Shown: positions 1 through 13,760 of the stretch, piece after piece | Layout: each line of letters starts with the position of its first letter | Position numbering within the stretch: the stretch's first letter is position 1 | Assembly (NCBI RefSeq): GCF_001612765.1 | Contig: NZ_BDBB01000013.1 | Coordinates: 140,533-204,532, forward strand | Direction of reading: 5' to 3' | Origin: Nocardia arthritidis NBRC 100137 | GTDB lineage: Bacteria > Actinomycetota > Actinomycetes > Mycobacteriales > Mycobacteriaceae | Length of the DNA: 64,000 nucleotides | The notes under the pieces: model-generated | What the model was told of the DNA's origin: nothing | The model's database searches: none | What the model saw: the letters and a program-made list of their open reading frames with translations, nothing else | Translations under genes and position numbers: made by a program

Positions 1-71
1 GTCCGATACAGCTCGATCGAAAAGATCAGCACGTTCACGGGCAGTCTGGCGATCTTCGCCCAAAGGCTCAT
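1..71 (-). CDS. yidD: Membrane protein insertion efficiency factor YidD (5' part only)
   Basis: The first 23 complete codons read MSLWAKIARLPVNVLIFSIE and on to ELYR, the typical N-terminus of the small YidD protein, which assists YidC-dependent membrane insertion. The gene continues beyond the left edge of the window. Its ATG overlaps the rnpA stop codon (ATGA), so the two are probably translationally coupled. The order rpmH-rnpA-yidD is the usual one in this position. Identification rests on the N-terminus and context. Confidence 0.85.
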   Translation of the reverse strand, partial: MSLWAKIARLPVNVLIFSIELYR

Positions 72-499
72 GCCTGGCCGCCCGTCGACACGCCCGTCTC
101 GGCACCGAAGCCGAGCTTGCGCAGTGCGGTGCGCACCTGGCGCAGCAGGTCCTCCGACGAAGCCGTCGCGGCGCCCGGAAGCGCACGGATCACGACATCG
201 GTCCCTGGCGGCAGTTCGTCGACCACCTGGGCGCACATATGACGCAGGCGGCGGGCAACGCGATGTCGAATCACCGCGTTGCCCACCGCCTTGCTGACGA
301 TCAACCCGAAGCGCGGCCCGCCTACGCGGACCAGCAGGTCGTCCGGGACCTGATCATGTCGTCCATTCGCGCCCACAACTCCGTCATACCCGTGTGCGAG
401 CGCATGCACGACCAGATCACGCCTCCCGATTCGCTGGCCGCGGCGCACCGTCCGGGAGAAGTCGGCACGATGATGCAACCGATACGGCTCAGGCAACAC
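68..499 (-). CDS. rnpA: Ribonuclease P protein component
   Basis: 143-residue basic protein starting at GTG with MLPEPYRLHHRADFSRTVRRG, the canonical RnpA opening. The family signature follows in the middle (LIVSKAVGNAVIRHRVARRL, about residues 67-86), where the RNR helix contacts the RNA. It is the protein subunit of RNase P, which matures tRNA 5' ends. It lies directly downstream of rpmH and overlaps yidD by 4 bases, so it should be in the rpmH transcript. An insertion-like stretch (residues 38-56) precedes the conserved core, a normal variation in actinomycetes. Confidence 0.93.
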   Translation of the reverse strand: MLPEPYRLHHRADFSRTVRRGQRIGRRDLVVHALAHGYDGVVGANGRHDQVPDDLLVRVGGPRFGLIVSKAVGNAVIRHRVARRLRHMCAQVVDELPPGTDVVIRALPGAATASSEDLLRQVRTALRKLGFGAETGVSTGGQA

Positions 500-520
500 C
501 CGAGCGTCCGAGAGCGAGGA

Positions 521-664
521 TCAGGCAGTGAGGGAGGCGCGGCCCTTACGGCGACGCGCCGAGACGATGGCGCGACCCGCACGGGTGCGCATCCGGAGGC
601 GGAAGCCGTGAACCCGCGCCCGACGACGGTTGTTCGGCTGGAACGTCCGCTTGCCCTTGGCCAC
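521..664 (-). CDS. rpmH: 50S ribosomal protein L34
   Basis: A 47-residue very basic protein: GTG start, then [20 protein letters not shown], an [15 protein letters not shown] segment and a C-terminus ending SLTA. This is diagnostic for L34. It sits 21 bp upstream of rnpA on the same strand and divergent from dnaA, the near-universal arrangement beside oriC. The ribosome uses it in the 50S subunit near the domain III rRNA core. Confidence 0.97.
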   Translation of the reverse strand: MAKGKRTFQPNNRRRARVHGFRLRMRTRAGRAIVSARRRKGRASLTA

Positions 665-1299
665 GGTCAACACTCCTCGAGTAGGCGGGCACCAGGTGGT
701 GCCCGAAGCTTGTCGGTGATACGTGTATTGCGCGAATGAATCGCAGGTCTGGTCATCATCGGCGCGCGTCGGTCCTGGCGCACAGTCGGTCGATCCACGA
801 CCTAAACGCGGTCAGCACAAGACCGCCACCGCACCAAGGGGTGACTGTACGAGGGTACTGACCGGTCCGGGACGGGTCAAACTCGCCCCCCTCTTTCCCC
901 GGCCCCGGCGACCAGGGGTAATCAGTCGTCTGGAGTCAGACGTTCCGGCCATTCCGTGAGTTCGTCCACACCCCTAGCCATCGCGTAGCTCTGGCCACTA
1001 AGGTACGTAGCCAGACGATTGCTGCAGAACCGCAGGTCGCAGCGTTGCCTTTTCCGCGCATGCGCGCGATTCACAGCTCTCCAGGGTTCTCCACATCTGT
1101 GGATAATTGTGTGGAAAGACCCCTGGAGTGGCATATTCGTAGGGCCGACGGTGCCCAAGCCGCTGTCCTGATGGGGGACCCGGACAGCGTCCGAACCGGT
1201 TACGGACGTACGCAGGATCACGGGGCCACCCCCGAGCATCACACTCCGCGCGTGCACCGGCCGTCTGCTCCTATCGACCTACTCCGGGGAGGAAACTGC
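665..1299. promoter_or_regulatory. Divergent rpmH/dnaA promoter region
   Basis: 635 bp without a convincing gene between the divergently transcribed rpmH and dnaA. It must carry both promoters. A perfect DnaA box is at 1098-1106 and a 12-bp palindrome CGCGCATGCGCG at 1055-1066. The dnaA ribosome binding site GGGGAGGA is at 1286-1293. I could not assign -10/-35 boxes with confidence. Confidence 0.6.
1098..1106 (-). promoter_or_regulatory. DnaA box in the dnaA upstream region
   Basis: TGTGGATAA, the exact complement of the consensus TTATCCACA, lies 194 bp before the dnaA start. A second TGTGGA follows immediately (in attgtgtgga, 1106-1115). DnaA boxes in the dnaA leader are the known basis of autorepression in many bacteria; here autoregulation is inferred from the site only. 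Confidence 0.7.
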
Positions 1300-3240
1300 A
1301 TGGACGACGAGCAGAACGTGCTGGCCACCGTATGGCCCGAGGTGGTCAGCGAGCTGACCACCGGATCGCCGGACGGCGCCATCCCTCCGGTCACCCGGGC
1401 ACAGCAGGCCTGGCTGAAACTGGTCAAGCCGTTGACGGTCGCACAGGGGTTCGCCCTGCTCTCCGTGCCCTCGTCGCTGGCCCAGGAGGCCATCGAGCGC
1501 GATCTGCGCGAGCCCATCCTCCGTTCCCTCGGCCGCAGGCTCGGCCCCCAGGTGGAAGGACTCGGCGTCCGCATCGCCGCCCCGACCACCCCGACCGTCG
1601 ACCGCCAGAGCAACACCCCACGGCACGCGCGGATGACGAGCAGGCCCGAGCGCCCACGAGAAGGCCGGGCTCCCGCCGCCTACCCGGGTTCGGAATTCCC
1701 CGGCCGCGACGCATACCCGGGGCCGCGTTATGCACAACCCGCCGCCGACTTCCCCGCGGCGTCTTCGTACAACGACGGCTCCGACTACCCGGGCGCCGAC
1801 TACGGTCAGGACTTCGCTCCGCCGGAGGAGTACCGCCAGCCGGAGTACGCCCACACCGACTATCCACAGCACGGTGAGTACTCCACGACGGCCGAGCTGC
1901 CGATGATGTCCGGGCCGGAGGTCGCACCGCGCCGCGAACCCGGACTTCCACCGCGCCGGGAGCCTTCGATCCCGCCGGGGCAGGAGTCGCTGTTCAACCC
2001 CGAACCGTCGCCGGGCAGCGCGCGCGGCCCGCTCCGTGCACCGCTGCGCGAGACCACCGACGACGACACGGGATTGGCGCACGATCCGGTACGTGAGCCG
2101 GTCACCGAACGCCCGCGCGGCGATCACGACGACGAGCCCGTGGTGAACGTCCGCAACTCGTGGCCGACCTACTTCGCCAAGTCACAGGAATCGCCCGCTC
2201 CGTCGACGTCCTCGGCCAGCCTGAACGCGAAGTACACCTTCGAAACCTTCGTCATCGGCGCGTCCAACCGCTTCGCGCATGCGGCGGCCGTCGCCATCGC
2301 CGAAGCTCCCGCCCGCGCCTACAACCCGTTGTTCGTCTGGGGCGCCTCGGGATTGGGCAAGACACACCTGCTGCACGCGGCGGGCCATTACGCGCAGCGT
2401 CTCTTCCCGGGCATGCGGGTCAAGTACGTGTCGACCGAAGAGTTCACCAACGACTTCATCAACAGCCTGCGCGACGACCGCAAGGTCGCGTTCAAGCGCC
2501 GTTACCGCGAGACCGACATCCTGCTGGTCGACGACATCCAGTTCATCGAGGGCAAGGAAGGCATCCAAGAGGAGTTCTTCCACACCTTCAACACGCTGCA
2601 CAACGCGAACAAACAGATCGTGGTCTCCTCGGATCGTCCCCCCAAGCAGCTGGCCACGCTGGAGGAGCGGCTGCGGACGCGGTTCGAATGGGGACTGATC
2701 ACCGATGTGCAGCCGCCGGAGCTGGAGACGCGCATCGCCATCCTGCGCAAGAAGGCGCGCATGGACCGGCTCGATGTGCCGCACGACGTGCTGGAGTTGA
2801 TCGCCAGCCGGGTGGAGCGCAACATTCGCGAGCTGGAGGGCGCGCTGATCCGGGTGACCGCGTTCGCCTCGTTGAACGGCCAGCCGCTGGATCTTCCGCT
2901 GGCCGAGGTGGTGCTGCGCGACCTGATGCCGGACACCGCCGCGCTGGAGATCAACGCGGCCACGATCATGGCCGTCACGGCGGAGTACTTCAACACCACG
3001 TTGGAAGAGCTCACCGGTCCCGGCAAGGCTCGCCCGCTGGCCCAGGCCAGGCAGATCGCCATGTATCTGTGCCGAGAGCTGACCGACCTGTCTTTGCCGA
3101 AGATCGGTCAGGCGTTCGGCCGCGACCACACCACGGTGATGTACGCGGAGAAAAAGGTACGCAAGGAGATGACCGAGCGGCGCCGCGTCTACGACCAGGT
3201 GCAGGAACTCACAGCCCGGATCAAGCAGCGCTCTCGCTGA
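1300..3240 (+). CDS. dnaA: Chromosomal replication initiator protein DnaA
   Basis: 646 residues from the ATG that follows a strong GGGGAGGA ribosome binding site; an in-frame upstream extension lacks one. Domain I (about 1-90, [16 protein letters not shown]...) is followed by a very long low-complexity linker rich in Pro, Tyr, Glu and Arg (about 100-285). The AAA+ domain III starts near [12 protein letters not shown], with Walker [10 protein letters not shown] at 348-356 and Walker B LLVDD at 408-412. Domain IV carries the DNA-binding signature [13 protein letters not shown] from about residue 608. It binds DnaA boxes, forms a filament on oriC and opens the duplex. The long linker is typical of high-GC actinomycetes (M. 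tuberculosis DnaA is about 507 residues). Confidence 0.98.
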   Translation: MDDEQNVLATVWPEVVSELTTGSPDGAIPPVTRAQQAWLKLVKPLTVAQGFALLSVPSSLAQEAIERDLREPILRSLGRRLGPQVEGLGVRIAAPTTPTVDRQSNTPRHARMTSRPERPREGRAPAAYPGSEFPGRDAYPGPRYAQPAADFPAASSYNDGSDYPGADYGQDFAPPEEYRQPEYAHTDYPQHGEYSTTAELPMMSGPEVAPRREPGLPPRREPSIPPGQESLFNPEPSPGSARGPLRAPLRETTDDDTGLAHDPVREPVTERPRGDHDDEPVVNVRNSWPTYFAKSQESPAPSTSSASLNAKYTFETFVIGASNRFAHAAAVAIAEAPARAYNPLFVWGASGLGKTHLLHAAGHYAQRLFPGMRVKYVSTEEFTNDFINSLRDDRKVAFKRRYRETDILLVDDIQFIEGKEGIQEEFFHTFNTLHNANKQIVVSSDRPPKQLATLEERLRTRFEWGLITDVQPPELETRIAILRKKARMDRLDVPHDVLELIASRVERNIRELEGALIRVTAFASLNGQPLDLPLAEVVLRDLMPDTAALEINAATIMAVTAEYFNTTLEELTGPGKARPLAQARQIAMYLCRELTDLSLPKIGQAFGRDHTTVMYAEKKVRKEMTERRRVYDQVQELTARIKQRSR

Positions 3241-3255
3241 GCGGCATCCACACCC

Positions 3256-3289
3256 AAGCACCGCCCCTGACCTGGGGCGGTGCTTTTTT
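3256..3289 (+). terminator. Intrinsic terminator of dnaA
   Basis: Arms AAGCACCGCCCC and GGGGCGGTGCTT form a 12-bp perfect stem around a 6-nt loop and run into six T residues. It lies 15 bp after the dnaA stop, a textbook rho-independent terminator that also separates dnaA transcription from oriC. Confidence 0.92.
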
Positions 3290-3295
3290 GTAGGT

Positions 3296-3528
3296 TGTGG
3301 ATTCCTCGAGGAATTCTTGTGGAGTCCTCGAGGAATCCCCTGGTTTGTCCACCGATCCGCTAACAGGGCGCGGTGATCGCCTCCTCGAGTCCCCTCACAG
3401 GGCGAATTCCACAGTTTCCCCAGGCGTGCTTGCACACAGGGCCTGACCTCGGACCTGTCCGGATCGGACCTTGTGGAATCCTCGAGGAGTCCGTGTGGAG
3501 TCCTCGAGGATTCCTCGAGCTGTCCACG
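3296..3528. repeat. Composite DnaA-box/CTCGAG repeats (five units)
   Basis: Five units in which a DnaA-box-like 9-mer abuts CTCGAG with no intervening base: TGTGGATTC+CTCGAG at 3296-3310, TGTGGAGTC+CTCGAG at 3318-3332, TGTGGAATC+CTCGAG at 3472-3486, TGTGGAGTC+CTCGAG at 3494-3508, and the inverted unit CTCGAG+CTGTCCACG at 3514-3528. The first four extend to a 10-bp palindrome TCCTCGAGGA. Units in each pair are 22 bp apart (3296/3318 and 3472/3494), about two helical turns. Four more CTCGAG copies without a clear abutting box lie at 3384, 3574, 3585 and 3640. Confidence 0.88.
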
Positions 3529-3699
3529 ATTTCGTGCACATGTGTGAACAACCGGGTGAATCCGGTGGAACAACTCGAGGACCACTCGAGGATGAATCTG
3601 GGACAACTGCGGAACCTCCACAGACCCCTCGTGTTCATCCTCGAGACACTCCGAGGCCATCCCCACAGCGCCACGCCCCCTGAGCAGCGGATTCGGGCG

Positions 3700-3733
3700 C
3701 AGTCCACAGAATCCACAGTGCCTACTACTACTT
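3700..3733 (-). other. Probable unwinding element: DnaA boxes, GC spacer, DnaA-trio
   Basis: Tandem DnaA boxes CAGTCCACA (3700-3708) and GAATCCACA (3709-3717), then a 4-nt spacer GTGC, then CTACTACTACTT (3722-3733). Read 3' to 5' on the minus strand this is GAT-GAT-GAT-GAA, four consecutive DnaA-trio units. The order box, GC-rich spacer, trio matches the basal unwinding system described for Bacillus subtilis and found in many bacteria. The adjoining 40 bases are the most AT-rich of oriC. Confidence 0.75.
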
Positions 3734-4126
3734 CAGTTCTTCTCATTAGAGATCTCTCTTCAAAACAGGCTGTGTGGAAAGTCGGTCGGACGCCGCACCT
3801 TCGCCGGCCGGTCCCGGTCTCCGGCAAGGACGACGGGACGGAGGAGAGCTCGATCCATCGGTGCCGAAGCCGGATCGGCATCCGGCGTCCGTGCCCGCGG
3901 TATGCCCCGACTCGGTCCCGGTACCCCGCCTGCCCGTCCGCGCTCAGGACTCGCCTATTCGTGGCGCCGGAGGGTCGGGCTAGGTGCACGTCCCTCGCGC
4001 GGGTACGGTTTGATGTCTGTCGCCTGTGCCAGACTGCGAAGGCGGCCGATTCGGCAGGACCCTTTCGAGCACCGACACTGACGAGCCGACAACAGATCAC
4101 GGAACCGGGAGAGGACAGATCGGGCG

Positions 4127-5302
4127 ATGGAGCTTGCAAGCATGAAGTTTCGGGTCGCCCGCGAGGATTTCGCCGAGTCCGTCGCCTGGGTGGCGCGCAG
4201 CCTTCCGTCCCGGCCCCCGGTTCCGGTGCTCGGCGGTGTGCTGCTGGTCGCAGACGAGGACGGTCTGACCGTCTCCGGCTTCGACTACGAGGTCTCCGCG
4301 CAGGTGCGGGTCGCGGCCGAGGTCGCAGGCCCTGGCCAGGTACTCGTCTCCGGTCGTCTGCTGGCCGACATCACCAAGGCGCTGTCCAACAAGCCCGTCG
4401 ACGTCTCCGTGGACGGCACCCGCGTGCTGATCACCTGTGGCAGCGCGAAGTTCTCGCTGCCGACCATGCCCGTCGAGGACTATCCCCAACTGCCCGAGGT
4501 GCCCCAGCAGACCGGTGAATTGAGTGTGGATGTCTTCGCCGAGGCCGTCGGGCAAGTCGCCGTCGCCGCCGGCCGCGACGACACTCTGCCGATGTTGACC
4601 GGTATCCGCGTGGAGATCGAGGGATCCAAGGTCGTTCTCGCGGCGACCGACCGATTCCGCTTGGCCGTCCGGCACATCGAATGGCAGCCCGCGCGCGCCG
4701 ACATCGAGACTTCGGTGCTCATCCCGGCCAGGACGCTGTCGGAGGCCGCCAAGACGCTCGGGCCATCCGACGCGCCCGTTCAGCTGTCCCTGGGCACCGG
4801 TGCGGGGTCGGACGGCCTGCTCGGCATCGTGAACGCGGGCCGCCGGACCACCACCCGCCTGCTCGACGCGGAATTCCCCAAGTTCCGCCAGTTGCTCCCC
4901 AAGGAGCACACCTCCATCGCCACCCTTGCCGTCGCGGCGCTGACCGAAGCGATCAAGCGCGTCGCGCTGGTCGCCGAACGCGGCGCGCAGGTGCGGCTGG
5001 AGTTCTCCGCCGACGGCCTGCTGCTGTCCGCGGGCGGTGACGACGCGGGCCGGGCCGAGGAGTGGCTGGAGGCCGATTTCCGCGGTGAATCGCTGACCAT
5101 CGCGTTCAACCCCGGCTACCTCATCGACGGCCTCTCCGCCCTGCACGCCGACCGGGTCACCTTCGGCTTCACCACCCCGAGCAGGCCTGCGGTGCTGCTG
5201 CCCGCCTCCGACGAAGAACCCGAGGTGCTCGACTCCGGAACGTTCGCGGCGTTGTCGAGCCCGTACATCTATCTGCTGATGCCGGTCCGGCTGCCGGGCT
5301 GA
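4127..5302 (+). CDS. dnaN: DNA polymerase III beta subunit (sliding clamp)
   Basis: 391 residues. The ATG at 4127 is preferred because GGGAGAGGA lies 11 nt upstream; a second ATG 15 bases on would be too far from it. The N-terminus [20 protein letters not shown] and the motif [13 protein letters not shown] are characteristic of actinobacterial DnaN, and the C-terminus ends in the usual LLMPVRLPG that shapes the protein-binding pocket. It forms the dimeric ring tethering polymerase to DNA. It lies downstream of oriC and 244 bp before recF, with no gnd gene between, unlike in mycobacteria. Confidence 0.97.
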   Translation: MELASMKFRVAREDFAESVAWVARSLPSRPPVPVLGGVLLVADEDGLTVSGFDYEVSAQVRVAAEVAGPGQVLVSGRLLADITKALSNKPVDVSVDGTRVLITCGSAKFSLPTMPVEDYPQLPEVPQQTGELSVDVFAEAVGQVAVAAGRDDTLPMLTGIRVEIEGSKVVLAATDRFRLAVRHIEWQPARADIETSVLIPARTLSEAAKTLGPSDAPVQLSLGTGAGSDGLLGIVNAGRRTTTRLLDAEFPKFRQLLPKEHTSIATLAVAALTEAIKRVALVAERGAQVRLEFSADGLLLSAGGDDAGRAEEWLEADFRGESLTIAFNPGYLIDGLSALHADRVTFGFTTPSRPAVLLPASDEEPEVLDSGTFAALSSPYIYLLMPVRLPG

Positions 5303-5429
5303 TCGCCTGTGCATGACCTGGTTCCGTATGGCTCCGCGCCGCGTGGTCCAGCGCGGATGAACGGTGATGCCGCTGGAAACTCCCCAGCGACGTCGGAGAA
5401 ATCGGTTTACGCGCAGTTCGGGCCGCACT

Positions 5430-5449
5430 TTATCCACAGGTGTTCCACA
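5430..5449 (+). promoter_or_regulatory. DnaA boxes between dnaN and recF
   Basis: Perfect TTATCCACA at 5430-5438 and TGTTCCACA at 5441-5449, both in the same orientation, about 100 bp before recF. These could add to origin binding or regulate recF. Function is inferred from sequence alone. Confidence 0.65.
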
Positions 5450-5546
5450 GGGCTGCCGCGCAGCGTAGGAAACCCGTCTCATGCGGCGACGATGTACCGA
5501 CCGGCGGAAATGTCCGCTTCGTCCCAGGCAGGGGCGCGATAAGCGG

Positions 5547-6827
5547 ATGTTCGTCCGAACTCTTTCGCTGCGTGACTTCCGCTCGTGGGAGTATGCGGAG
5601 CTCGAATTATCCCCAGGTCGAACCGTTTTCTTGGGATCGAACGGCAACGGCAAGACAAACCTGTTGGAAGCGATCGGCTACCTTGCCACGCTCGGGTCGC
5701 ATCGTGTCGCCTCGGAGGCTCCGTTGATCCGCACCGGGGCCGAGCGGGCCCGCGTCGGCGCAACGGTGGTCAACACCGGCCGCGAACTCCGCATCGATGT
5801 GGAGCTGAACCAGGGCAGCGCCAATCGCGCGCAGATCAACCGCTCACCGGTCCGCCGGACGCGGGAGATCCTGGGGATTCTGCAAACGGTGTTGTTCGCG
5901 CCGGAGGATCTCGCGCTGGTACGCGGCGACCCGGGCGAGCGCCGTCGATTCATGGACGAGTTGTGCACAACTCGCCTCCCCAGATTGGCCGCGGTCCGCG
6001 GCGACTACGACCGGGTTCTGCGCCAGCGCTCGGCACTGCTGAAAACGGCGGGGCGGCAATCTCGGTCCAAGGCCGATCTGAGCACCCTCGACGTATGGGA
6101 CGGGCACCTCGCCGCACATGCGTCCATCCTGCTCGCCCAGCGGCTGCGGTTGGTGCACGAACTCGCGCCGTACCTGGCTCGGTCCTATGCTTCGATCGCC
6201 CCGGAGTCGCGCCCCGCTGCGATCGCATATCGCAGCGCCGCACTGCCCCCGGAGTTCCTGGACCCGGCCAGGGTGCCGCGTCCGGAGGATCCGGAGGAGC
6301 TGGAGGGAATCTTGCTGCGTGAGCTCGCCGCCGCGCGGCCGAAGGAACTCGAGCGCGGGGTGTGCCTGGTCGGTCCGCATCGCGACGAACTGGACCTGAC
6401 GCTGGGGAATTCTCCCGCCAAGGGGTTCGCCAGTCACGGCGAGTCCTGGTCGTTCGCCTTGGCTTTGCGGTTGGGCGCGTTCGAACTGCTGCGCGCCACC
6501 GGTGCCGAACCGGTGCTGCTGCTCGATGACGTGTTCGCCGAACTCGACCGACGGCGCCGCGCCGCGCTGGCGGCCGTCGCGGCCGGCGCGGAGCAAGTGC
6601 TGATCACGGCGGCCGTGCCGGAGGACGTGCCCGCCGAACTCGCCGCCGTGCCGCTGCGGGTGGAAACCGCAGGCGGTCCCGACGGCCGCGTCTCCCGGAT
6701 CGTCGCGGAGCACCCGTTGGGGAGCGAGGATCTCGGCGGCGAACGGGAGAACGACGAGGCCACGCGTCCGACGATCGAGAGCGAACGTGCTCCGGTCACC
6801 GGTCCGACGGAGTCGCGGGCGCCGTAA
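5547..6827 (+). CDS. recF: DNA replication and repair protein RecF
   Basis: 426 residues from the ATG at 5547 ([20 protein letters not shown]). SMC-like ATPase: Walker A GSNGNGKT at 30-37, the LVGPHRDEL block, an ABC signature-like [13 protein letters not shown], and Walker [13 protein letters not shown]. It loads RecA at gaps through RecFOR. The last 40 or so residues (after the LRVETAGG segment) form a polar tail longer than in M. tuberculosis RecF. It is followed by a gap rich in DnaA-box-like sequences and then dciA. Confidence 0.96.
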   Translation: MFVRTLSLRDFRSWEYAELELSPGRTVFLGSNGNGKTNLLEAIGYLATLGSHRVASEAPLIRTGAERARVGATVVNTGRELRIDVELNQGSANRAQINRSPVRRTREILGILQTVLFAPEDLALVRGDPGERRRFMDELCTTRLPRLAAVRGDYDRVLRQRSALLKTAGRQSRSKADLSTLDVWDGHLAAHASILLAQRLRLVHELAPYLARSYASIAPESRPAAIAYRSAALPPEFLDPARVPRPEDPEELEGILLRELAAARPKELERGVCLVGPHRDELDLTLGNSPAKGFASHGESWSFALALRLGAFELLRATGAEPVLLLDDVFAELDRRRRAALAAVAAGAEQVLITAAVPEDVPAELAAVPLRVETAGGPDGRVSRIVAEHPLGSEDLGGERENDEATRPTIESERAPVTGPTESRAP

Positions 6828-7187
6828 TCATCCACAGGGGGAGTGGACAGGTGATCCCAGCATCCACATCCGTCGCTCCGGTCCACTACAGTGACGAGTC
6901 GTCGGTGCTGCCGATCGAGTTCTCCCCAGTTGAGACCGATTCCCCAACACCTGTGGAAAACTCGCCGGGTCAAGGGTGAACACTCCTGCGGGACTTGCTT
7001 CAGCAACAGCTGAGCAAGCTACCGGGATGATCCGGATATCCGGCGATATGGGCGGGGAACATATCGGTCCCCCGGCTGCCCGGGCTGGCGGAGCGCACGA
7101 TTACCGGTACCGGCAACCTCGGGCAAAGGCTGGGGACAACTTGATCGAAACTGGGGACAAACTACCGACTGCGGAGGGAGCGGGGCG
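6828..7187. promoter_or_regulatory. recF-dciA intergenic region with DnaA-box-like sites
   Basis: 360 bp without a gene. DnaA-box-like 9-mers TCATCCACA (6828-6836) and TGTGGAAAA (6953-6961) are present, together with a 12-bp palindrome CCGGATATCCGG at 7032-7043. The dciA ribosome binding site GGAGGGAG lies just before 7188. No promoter could be assigned confidently. Confidence 0.5.
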
Positions 7188-7757
7188 ATGAACGATCAGC
7201 CCGCGGAGCCCGGACCCGCTGAATCCGCAGGAGCGCAGCCCGAATTGCGCGGCATCGACCTGGCCCGGCGCGCCCTCGAGGAAGCGCGCGCCGCGGCTCG
7301 GGCGAGCGGCAAGGCTGTCGGTCAGGGTCGTTCCTCGCCTCAGCGCAGGCTGCGGCCCGGCGCCCGCAGGCGCACCGGATGGTCCGGCGCCGGTCCCGAC
7401 GAGCGCGATCCACAGCCGCTGTCCAGGCTGACCGGCTCGATCGCCAAGAATCGCGGTTGGTCGAACAAGGTGGCCGAGGGCATGGTCTTCGGCCGCTGGG
7501 CGGGAGTGGTGGGCGAGGACATCGCGGCGCACGCCACACCGATCACTCTGAAGGACGGCGTACTGAGCATTTCCGCCGAGTCGACCGCGTGGGCGACGCA
7601 GCTGCGGATGCTGCAGAGCCAGATCCTGGCGAAGATCAATGCCGCGGTCGGCCAGGGCGTGGTGACCTCGCTGAAGATCTCGGGGCCTGCCGCGCCGAGC
7701 TGGCGCAAGGGTGAACGCCATATCAGAGGTCGCGGACCGCGCGACACTTACGGATGA
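7188..7757 (+). CDS. dciA: DciA family (DUF721) replicative helicase loader/operator
   Basis: 189 residues. The N-terminal half is disordered and basic ([20 protein letters not shown]). The C-terminal DUF721 KH-like domain (about 85-170) carries the family pattern [24 protein letters not shown] and [18 protein letters not shown]. DciA interacts with the DnaB helicase in bacteria lacking DnaC; in M. tuberculosis the homologue (Rv0004) also lies between recF and gyrB. An upstream purine-rich GGAGGGAGCGGGGCG supports the start. Confidence 0.92.
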   Translation: MNDQPAEPGPAESAGAQPELRGIDLARRALEEARAAARASGKAVGQGRSSPQRRLRPGARRRTGWSGAGPDERDPQPLSRLTGSIAKNRGWSNKVAEGMVFGRWAGVVGEDIAAHATPITLKDGVLSISAESTAWATQLRMLQSQILAKINAAVGQGVVTSLKISGPAAPSWRKGERHIRGRGPRDTYG

Positions 7758-7808
7758 CCACCGCGGGCAGTATCTGATACTTGGTGTTACGTTTATCCGT
7801 AAAGCGGC

Positions 7809-7822
7809 GTTTCACGTGGAAC
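7809..7822. other. Candidate parS centromere site
   Basis: GTTTCACGTGGAAC differs at one base from the ParB-binding consensus GTTTCACGTGAAAC. It lies in the 135-bp gap after dciA, 4 kb from oriC, where parS sites are expected. parA/parB are not in the window; they normally lie just left of yidD in this group. Confidence 0.8.
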
Positions 7823-7892
7823 GCCCCGGTTCGACGTCGCGCCGAGAAGCTCGCGACGCCGGAGCGAAATCGTCCGGGCAGAAAGAATTTCG

Positions 7893-8804
7893 ATGACGAT
7901 CACCACGGCGGTCGGTCCATTTCCGGCGAGCGCGACCCGGATGGTTCGCCGGGGCGATGTCGAACTCGCGGTCTATGAATGCGGCAACCCCGACGGTGTA
8001 CCGGTTCTGCTGATCCATGGCTGGCCTGATACTCATCTGCTGTGGAGCCGGGTTGCGGCCCGGCTCGGCGGCCGCCATCGCGTGATCGCCTTCGACAACC
8101 GGGGTGTGGGCAGCAGCTCGGCTCCGAGAGCGGTCGAGGACTATCGGATCGAAGAACTCGCGGCCGATGTCCGCGCGGTCATCGACGTGGTCGTGCCCGG
8201 CGAACGGGTGCATGTTCTCGGGCACGACTGGGGTTCGGTGATCGGGTGGGAAGCGGCCGCCGCCGCGGACGCCGCATCGGTGATCGCGTCCTTCACCTCG
8301 GTGTCCGGCCCCAATCTGGATTTCCTCGGCGCCTATCTGCGTGGTCCGCTCACCCCGGCGCGGCTGCGCGGCGCCCTGGTCCAAGCCGTGGCCTCCGCCT
8401 ATACCGTCGCCTTCCAGATCCCCAAGTTGCCGGATCCGGTGCTGCGGGTGCTCGCCGGCCGCTGGCCGCGTTTCCTCGCGTTCTTCGACGGCCTGGACCC
8501 CGCACTGGTGGAAACGGCGCCTACGCTGCGCACCGATATGCTCAACAGTCTGAAGCTCTACCGTGCGAACATCCGGACCCACCTGCGTCATCCGCGGCCT
8601 CGTCCTATCGAGGTACCCGTCCAGCTGATCGTCGCCACTGGCGACCGCGCCGTGCGGCCCGTGGCGAACGCCGAGGCCGACCGGTGGGTGCCGCGTTTGA
8701 CCCGGGTCGAGATCCCGGCGCGGCACTGGTCGCCGATCTCCCACCCCGCGGAACTGGCGCGCCACACCGCCGCGTTCATCGCCCGGGTCGACCTCCCGCG
8801 CTGA
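7893..8804 (+). CDS. Alpha/beta hydrolase, epoxide hydrolase-like
   Basis: 303 residues of a single alpha/beta-hydrolase domain. HGWPD after strand 3 is the HGxP oxyanion motif of epoxide hydrolases and haloalkane dehalogenases; the nucleophile elbow GHDWGS (about residue 111) has Asp rather than Ser, also as in epoxide hydrolases; HWSPISHP near the C-terminus supplies the His. It resembles the hydrolase part of mycobacterial EphD but lacks the SDR domain. It stands alone between dciA and gyrB, an insertion relative to M. tuberculosis. The substrate cannot be told from sequence. Confidence 0.8.
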   Translation: MTITTAVGPFPASATRMVRRGDVELAVYECGNPDGVPVLLIHGWPDTHLLWSRVAARLGGRHRVIAFDNRGVGSSSAPRAVEDYRIEELAADVRAVIDVVVPGERVHVLGHDWGSVIGWEAAAAADAASVIASFTSVSGPNLDFLGAYLRGPLTPARLRGALVQAVASAYTVAFQIPKLPDPVLRVLAGRWPRFLAFFDGLDPALVETAPTLRTDMLNSLKLYRANIRTHLRHPRPRPIEVPVQLIVATGDRAVRPVANAEADRWVPRLTRVEIPARHWSPISHPAELARHTAAFIARVDLPR

Positions 8805-8974
8805 TCCGGGGCGGTGACCCGCCAACGCATCTCTCAGCCCACTTCTGATGGATCAAAACCGCCGGGAGGCGGAACCGAGTCGCCGAATTCCAATTTCTCG
8901 CATCCACGGCGCTGTGAGGGGTGTCGGAAGTGGGTTGTAAGTTGGGTGTACCAGTAGGATGGTGACGTAACTAG

Positions 8975-11149
<2,175 letters not shown>

Positions 11150-11201
11150 CCGGCGTGAGTTCACACAGCCCTGTTCACGCCAGGCCCGGTAAGGAGACCG
11201 C

Positions 11202-13721
<2,520 letters not shown>

Positions 13722-13760
13722 CCCATCAGCGGCGGCAACGAACGGACCCAAGGATTCCCA

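Larger units (their letters stand above)
3290..3780. other. oriC: Chromosomal replication origin oriC
   Basis: Gene-free region between dnaA and dnaN with a high density of DnaA-box-like 9-mers in both orientations: for example TTGTCCACC (3345-3353), AATTCCACA (3405-3413), CAGTCCACA (3700-3708), GAATCCACA (3709-3717), plus those in composite repeats at 3296-3528. Nine CTCGAG palindromes lie between 3305 and 3645. The most AT-rich part (about 3722-3770) lies at the dnaN-proximal end beside paired DnaA boxes and DnaA-trio triplets, and is the probable duplex unwinding site. Position and content agree with oriC of related actinomycetes. The rest, 3781-4126, is dnaN leader with no gene I can support. 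Confidence 0.93.

Noticed and set aside
2160..3293. Alternative frames over dnaA and the minus frame extending into oriC
   Set aside because: Low-complexity Arg/Gly/His translations typical of out-of-frame high-GC DNA; DnaA reads through in one frame with all its motifs.
3305..3645. CTCGAG cluster considered as a CRISPR array or IS end
   Set aside because: Units are short palindromes with irregular spacing and no unique spacers of constant length; no cas genes or transposase nearby.
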